43,011 nt of DNA from a virus. The notes beneath the pieces are model-generated. The model was not told the DNA's origin, did no database searches, and saw only the letters and a program-made list of their open reading frames with translations. Shown here in pieces: positions 39,237-43,011 of this stretch (position 1 is the first letter of the stretch; each line of letters starts with the position of its first letter). The position numbers and the translations under genes were made by a program. The stretch is from the IMG/VR virus record IMGVR_UViG_3300047558_000150, positions 1 to 43,011 of that record; one strand, 5' to 3'.

Positions 39237-39601
39237 ATCAATTCGAAGTGTGGGCTATCAAAGAAACCCTTGAAGTCACCACCCCAACGGATAGGAATAT
39301 CAAGCTCTTTAGATGCCTGTTTGAATGCGGCTGAGATCTGCCTGTAGTATTTCTCTTCCCAAGTGATCTTGCCGTCAACCAGGGCTGCCACATCCACAGC
39401 TCGGCCAATCAGATGATTAGACTTGAGTGTGCGGCTAGCGCCTTTGGCAACTAGTTCTTTTTGTCGCTCAAGAGACCGAAGGCCCTCAATCACAACGAAA
39501 TCAACCGGAGTGATAGTGATAGCCTTGCGGACAACTGCGACAAGCTTGGGGTCAACACCTTTCAGAGAGTTCTCGCTACGCTGCGAGAGACTAAAAGTCA
39601 T
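39233..39601 (-). CDS. Endolysin, L-alanyl-D-glutamate peptidase (M15 family)
   Basis: 122 residues. The VanY/M15C zinc site is present: SNHLIGRAVDVAALVDGK (His ~63, Asp ~70) and the C-terminal SPHFELI (His ~118), with Arg in IEGLRSLERQKELVAKGAS. It cleaves the peptide stem of murein to release progeny; the T5 lysin is a characterised relative. No signal peptide, so it needs a holin, and two candidates are just upstream. Start and end overlap neighbours by four bases. Confidence 0.9.
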   Translation of the reverse strand: MTFSLSQRSENSLKGVDPKLVAVVRKAITITPVDFVVIEGLRSLERQKELVAKGASRTLKSNHLIGRAVDVAALVDGKITWEEKYYRQISAAFKQASKELDIPIRWGGDFKGFFDSPHFELI

Positions 39602-40002
39602 TTTGTTACGCCTTGAATTTTCTCAATGGTCCTCAAGCCACCAATACCCAACATGCCACCAAGGACCGTGAGCAGAGTCGTCATGTCAAATGCAATGAGA
39701 ATCTGTGTGTGACCAAAGGCTACAAGAATGAAGTTGATGATAGGGAAGAAGACGAAGTGAAGACAGAAGGCAACACCACAGATCCAGCCAATGAATGGCC
39801 GCCAGCCTGAGACAAACACATTGGAGCTTTTGGCTTCCTCAGCGTTGATGTTCAGCTGCCCTGCGATGACCTGAAGTTCACCTTCTTGTTGAAGTTTAAG
39901 TAGCTCAAGTTTTGCCTTGGCTGCTTCTGTAGGATTAGGCCACAGTCGATCTATAAGTTTGCCACCAATGTCGAGTGCAGCACTGATGGGATCAAATGCC
40001 AT
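39598..40002 (-). CDS. Holin, 3-TM type
   Basis: 134 residues. An N-terminal amphipathic region with helix (EAAKAKLELLKLQQEGELQV) is followed by WRPFIGWICGVAFCLHFVFF, INFILVAFG and a last hydrophobic stretch LLTVLGGMLGIGGLRTIEKI. This layout (long N-terminal helix, then WRP and three membrane segments) is that of the 3-TM holins first noted in gene transfer agents. It would form membrane lesions that release the endolysin. Confidence 0.85.
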   Translation of the reverse strand: MAFDPISAALDIGGKLIDRLWPNPTEAAKAKLELLKLQQEGELQVIAGQLNINAEEAKSSNVFVSGWRPFIGWICGVAFCLHFVFFPIINFILVAFGHTQILIAFDMTTLLTVLGGMLGIGGLRTIEKIQGVTK

Positions 40003-40005
40003 AAG

Positions 40006-40215
40006 TTAGTTCCAATGTGTGGTAAACCATTCTTTAAATAGAGTAAAAGATACGGTCACTCCTGAGATTAAGAAGGCCACGCCTCCTAGGAAGCCCTTGT
40101 AGCGTGTCATCTCATCTTTGATGGAGTGCATGCAGTCTAGGATTTCCTTTTGATTCTCTTTCAGTGTTTGTACCTCTGACTCTAAGACGGCAATGCGTTC
40201 TACGTGTTCAGTCAT
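40006..40215 (-). CDS. Coiled-coil plus single-TM holin-like protein (XhlA-like)
   Basis: 69 residues. Residues 1-42 form a coiled coil (ERIAVLESEVQTLKENQKEI), followed by one membrane helix (FLGGVAFLISGVTVSFTLF) and a short tail. This is the shape of XhlA-type lysis proteins. It lies directly before the 3-TM holin. It could be the second holin component or an antiholin; no separate spanin pair was recognised. Confidence 0.72.
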   Translation of the reverse strand: MTEHVERIAVLESEVQTLKENQKEILDCMHSIKDEMTRYKGFLGGVAFLISGVTVSFTLFKEWFTTHWN

Positions 40216-40218
40216 TTG

Positions 40219-40989
40219 TTAAAGTTCTGCTGATAGGAAAATGCGGTTACCACTGCTGAGTGGCCATGTAGCTCCAACTGTTAAGCCAGAGAACCCCGAA
40301 ATAAAAATGCGCCCGCCATTAACAGCCATAGCCTGAGCGTTTACTGCAGGACTTGCTGAAGTGACAGAGGCAGACCCGTTGTCCGCAATAACACTACCAG
40401 AGATTAGACTTGCAACTGGCGCTGCACGCATAGGCTCAAAGGATGCGAAGAATGCTATAATGTCGACGGCTGTGGCTCTTCCAATAGTGCCAAACGAAAC
40501 TATGCGTCCATATCGTTCACATGATGTCAACTCGGCACCATATGAGCGGTAATCAAATGAAGTGGCTAGTAGACCTTTTTCAAGTTGAGGAAGAGACAAA
40601 GTACCAGTGTTAAATTCGACGTTGGTATCTGTTCCACCTGTGATGGAACCTGTCACACCAGATGCTGAATAAGAACCTGCGCCAATCTTTCCTTGGGCAG
40701 TACCTGTCCAGCTCAAACAATAAGTGCCTGTCTCTAAGTTTAATCCCTCAACTACCTGAATCAAAGATCCAGCGGTAATTGTGAATGTTGTCACATTACC
40801 AGATGTTGAGAATGTATAGGTACAGCCGCTTGCGCCAGCTTTGAACCTATCGTGACCATAAGCACCTGCAGCTAATGTGACAGTACCTGAAACACTCCGT
40901 TGGTTGATCAAGCCCTGTGCATTGATTAGACGGTTTTTGAAAACAAGGTTAGCTACTGGGTAGGTCGATAAGACTCTTGCATTACTCAT
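40219..40989 (-). CDS. Second tail-fibre / receptor-binding domain protein
   Basis: 256 residues, MSNARVLSTYPVANLVFKNR. It is related to the C-terminal head of the main fibre: KNRLINAQGLINQRSVSGT versus KNRIINGNFDFWQRGTTGT, and QLEKGLLATSFDYRSYGAEL versus QLEKGSTATSFDYRQYGIEL. Between these lies a beta-sandwich, carbohydrate-binding-like segment. It has no shaft or anchoring domain, so it may bind to the fibre or be a spare receptor module. Start overlaps the 59-residue gene (ATGA). Confidence 0.75.
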   Translation of the reverse strand: MSNARVLSTYPVANLVFKNRLINAQGLINQRSVSGTVTLAAGAYGHDRFKAGASGCTYTFSTSGNVTTFTITAGSLIQVVEGLNLETGTYCLSWTGTAQGKIGAGSYSASGVTGSITGGTDTNVEFNTGTLSLPQLEKGLLATSFDYRSYGAELTSCERYGRIVSFGTIGRATAVDIIAFFASFEPMRAAPVASLISGSVIADNGSASVTSASPAVNAQAMAVNGGRIFISGFSGLTVGATWPLSSGNRIFLSAEL

Positions 40990-41165
40990 AGACCTCCCTG
41001 GTTAATGTTGTCAGCTGGTTTAGGAGTGTTGCCTTCTTCCAGCCATTTCAAATACGCTTGGTAGTCTGTGTTGGCTGGGTCGAACGGGATGAAGGCATTA
41101 TCCTCAATCCTAACTAAACTGCTGACCTGTCCCCAAGGCGTTTCTGATTTGATTATGTTATACAT
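40986..41165 (-). CDS. 59-residue fibre-associated protein
   Basis: MYNIIKSETPWGQVSSLVRI then EDNAFIPFDPANTDYQAYLK and WLEEGNTPKPAD. The IPFDPANTDYQxYLxWLxxGNTP pattern is common in small phage proteins encoded beside tail fibres. AGGAAAG precedes the ATG. It probably assists fibre assembly or caps the fibre, by context only. Confidence 0.75.
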   Translation of the reverse strand: MYNIIKSETPWGQVSSLVRIEDNAFIPFDPANTDYQAYLKWLEEGNTPKPADNINQGGL

Positions 41166-41177
41166 GATCGCTTTCCT

Positions 41178-43011
41178 TTATAGCTCAGCAGAACAAGAAA
41201 TAAACCCAGAAGACATGACAAACTCAGAAGTTATCCGGCCAGCTGCAGCAAGACTACCGGCCAAGTTGTAATCGATGCTTCGGTTATAAATTGAAGAGTT
41301 GTTATTAATAACACTCGTAACAGCCACTTGGTTGCCATCCCATAGCTCAACGTTTGCATAGGCAAATGTAGGCGTTGCCCGCATCGTTACTGGATGGGGT
41401 GCTTTGCAACGATAGCAGATAGTCCCACCACTGCTCCATCCGTTACCTCCCGTGGCTTCTGCGGTATATGGGGCGGATTGGCCCATGTAGTTGCGAATGG
41501 CATAAAAATACCGCTGACACAGAGCCAACTCAATCCCATACTGACGGTAGTCAAAACTCGTTGCTGTTGAGCCTTTTTCTAGTTGAACTTGCGATAGCAA
41601 GAACGTCTGAGTGGAAGTGTTATAGAAGAACAGCGCAAGGCCGTTCACCACGTTGCTGTTCAGTGCATTGAACGTAAACGTATATTTAGTCCATGTTGTT
41701 GATAGCGTGACCGTAGAACCCTGCATGATGGTCATGCTTGCAAAGTTGTCCAACGCAGTCGCATACCGCACATCGAAGTTTAGGGTTGGCGTCCCGCTCG
41801 CGGCCTTTGCATAGAACGACAAAGTAACCTGTTGGCCAGCAAGGTCCCTTACGTTTTTCGATTCAATCTTTTGAACTGTGGCATTCGTTCCAGACGACGC
41901 TGAAACCTGCAACGAGTAGTCAGCTCCAACACCACTTGGCACATCAGTAGAACGCGCTTGTGTCGTGTTTGTTTGGTCTGTTGCCCATCGGTCTGCTACA
42001 TAAACAGCACCAGTTCCTGTTGTTCCACGCTGCCAGAAGTCGAAGTTGCCGTTGATGATGCGGTTCTTCATCATCGCAAGACCAGCAGTGCCAGTGATCG
42101 CATTTACGTAAGCCGTAGATGCAGACTGGGTACTATTGGTGCCAGCAGCAGCTGTAGGAACTGTAGGAGTACCTGTGAACGCTGGAGATGCCAAAGGTGC
42201 CTTAGCGGCAAGTAAGCTATCAGTCTGAGTAGTGGTATATGTGTTAGCTACAGTAAACGTACCAAAAGCCTGAACAACCAACTCTTCATTCAGAGCAGCA
42301 GCAGCACTAAGGACAACACTTGATCCATTGGTAGCTGTATAATCAGTACGATCAAGCAAGGTGCCATTGAGAAACACATTCAAGAAACCAGCAGTGTATG
42401 CCAGAGTCTTTGAGTTAGCATCGGTACCAGAGAACGTGGTCTGACCAGCGGTAGCATTGAACTTGAAAAAGTCAATGTTGGCTTTGCCTACATCCTGCCA
42501 AACTGAACCTGAGTATACCTTCATCACATTAGAAACTGTGTTGAAATACAGGTCACCTGCTCCCATATCGTTACCGTTAGGGTCAAGCGTAGGATCAGCA
42601 GAGAGGTTACCGTAATATTGACCCTTGAATGTGGTCAAAGAAGCAGCAGCATTGGTAGCTGAAGTAGCAGCAGCAGTGGCAGAGCTTGCAGCATTGGTCG
42701 CCGAGGTAGCCGCGTTGGTCGCTTGAGTAGTGGCTACCCCTGCCTGTGTGGTAGCTGTCGTAGCGGACCCTGAGGCACTGGTTGCTGAACCAGCAGCAGC
42801 AGTCGCTGAACTAGCTGCATTTGAAGCCTGAGTAGTAGCAGTTGTCGCTGATCCTGAGGCACTTGTGGCTGAGCTTGAAGCTGATGTTGCAGACGCTGCT
42901 GCATTAGTAGCAGACGTAGAAGCATTGGTAGCCTGAGTGGTAGCTGTAGATGCGCTAGAGGCGGCACTGGTCGCACTGCCTGCTGCAGCCGTAGCCGAAG
43001 TTGCAGAGGTG
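41178..43011 (-). CDS. Tail fibre protein, C-terminal part (gene enters from window end)
   Basis: Open from 43011 to the stop at 41178; in frame with 767-1 when the end repeat is collapsed. From 43011 to about 42650 it encodes the Ala/Thr/Ser/Gln/Asn repeat shaft (units such as SATTATTQA and NAASSATAAA), then ASLTTFKGQYYGNLSADPTL starts a globular region: a PTLDPNGNDMGAGDLYFNT block, a second linker with tandem Ala repeats, and a C-terminal beta-sandwich (KNRIINGNFDFWQRG; LSFYAKAASGTPTLNF; QLEKGSTATSFDYRQYG) resembling receptor-binding carbohydrate modules. TTG at 42638 is internal, not the start. Confidence 0.85.
   Translation of the reverse strand, partial: TSATSATAAAGSATSAASSASTATTQATNASTSATNAAASATSASSSATSASGSATTATTQASNAASSATAAAGSATSASGSATTATTQAGVATTQATNAATSATNAASSATAAATSATNAAASLTTFKGQYYGNLSADPTLDPNGNDMGAGDLYFNTVSNVMKVYSGSVWQDVGKANIDFFKFNATAGQTTFSGTDANSKTLAYTAGFLNVFLNGTLLDRTDYTATNGSSVVLSAAAALNEELVVQAFGTFTVANTYTTTQTDSLLAAKAPLASPAFTGTPTVPTAAAGTNSTQSASTAYVNAITGTAGLAMMKNRIINGNFDFWQRGTTGTGAVYVADRWATDQTNTTQARSTDVPSGVGADYSLQVSASSGTNATVQKIESKNVRDLAGQQVTLSFYAKAASGTPTLNFDVRYATALDNFASMTIMQGSTVTLSTTWTKYTFTFNALNSNVVNGLALFFYNTSTQTFLLSQVQLEKGSTATSFDYRQYGIELALCQRYFYAIRNYMGQSAPYTAEATGGNGWSSGGTICYRCKAPHPVTMRATPTFAYANVELWDGNQVAVTSVINNNSSIYNRSIDYNLAGSLAAAGRITSEFVMSSGFISCSAEL
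42883..43011. repeat. Right copy of the window-end repeat
   Basis: Matches 1-129 with a single difference (43009 G versus 127 T). See the left copy for interpretation. The surrounding fibre-shaft DNA is itself made of degenerate repeats, so an assembly break here is unsurprising. Confidence 0.85.

Noticed and set aside
42639-43011. Fibre gene starting at the TTG at 42638
   Set aside because: The frame is open far upstream through the repeat shaft and joins the ATG at 767 across the window ends; the TTG is an internal Leu codon.

Overview
The window is an essentially complete genome of a tailed, podovirus-type bacteriophage with a T7-like replication and transcription core. About 129 bases are repeated at the two window ends (one mismatch). 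Joining the ends through that repeat keeps one long tail-fibre gene in frame, so the molecule is circular or circularly permuted, about 42.88 kb unique. All recognisable protein genes lie on the minus strand and are tightly packed, many with 1-4 base stop/start overlaps. A 46-base piece of a bacterial tRNA-Leu(UAG) gene next to a tyrosine integrase suggests a temperate phage. Its sequence looks proteobacterial and recalls betaproteobacterial tRNAs, but the host cannot be named from the window alone.

Layout in the direction of transcription (right to left, crossing the window ends): integrase (38.7-37.9 kb), tRNA-Leu fragment/attP candidate and regulatory leader (37.9-37.5), single-subunit RNA polymerase (37.5-35.0), SSB, endonuclease I and small proteins (35.0-33.5), nucleotide and DNA-modification genes (33.4-24.4: ThyA-family synthase/hydroxymethylase, P-loop kinase, MazG, dCMP deaminase, primase-helicase, tiny membrane proteins, SGNH-like protein, possible alpha-glutamyl/putrescinyl-thymine pyrophosphorylase family protein, PLP enzyme, ThyX), DNA polymerase (24.3-22.5), endonuclease VII, 5' exonuclease and small proteins (22.3-19.1), class II ribonucleotide reductase (18.7-16.8), tRNA-Trp (16.5), then the virion genes: tandem collar-domain proteins, a large tail protein, ejection-type proteins, terminase, portal, scaffold, SU10-like major capsid protein, adaptor and tail fibre (16.1-0 kb and 43.0-41.2). 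Next come a second fibre-like protein, lysis genes (coiled-coil/TM holin-like, 3-TM holin, L-Ala-D-Glu peptidase), a four-helix-type protein and a strong terminator (41.2-38.8).

The points of most interest are: (i) a candidate DNA-base hypermodification island; (ii) a T7-like phage with integrase and a tRNA-Leu attP that matches the 5' half of the tRNA; (iii) a dyad motif (RGC-YWAA-AGCY followed by ACACC, at least five copies) whose stem base covaries, found before the RNA polymerase gene, before endonuclease VII and three times before the reductase, a candidate phage promoter or processing signal; (iv) CACTAGAG-type repeats around integrase and attP; and (v) several tiny overlapping membrane-peptide genes of 23-52 codons. 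Family assignments are from motif recognition by eye; no database search was possible.
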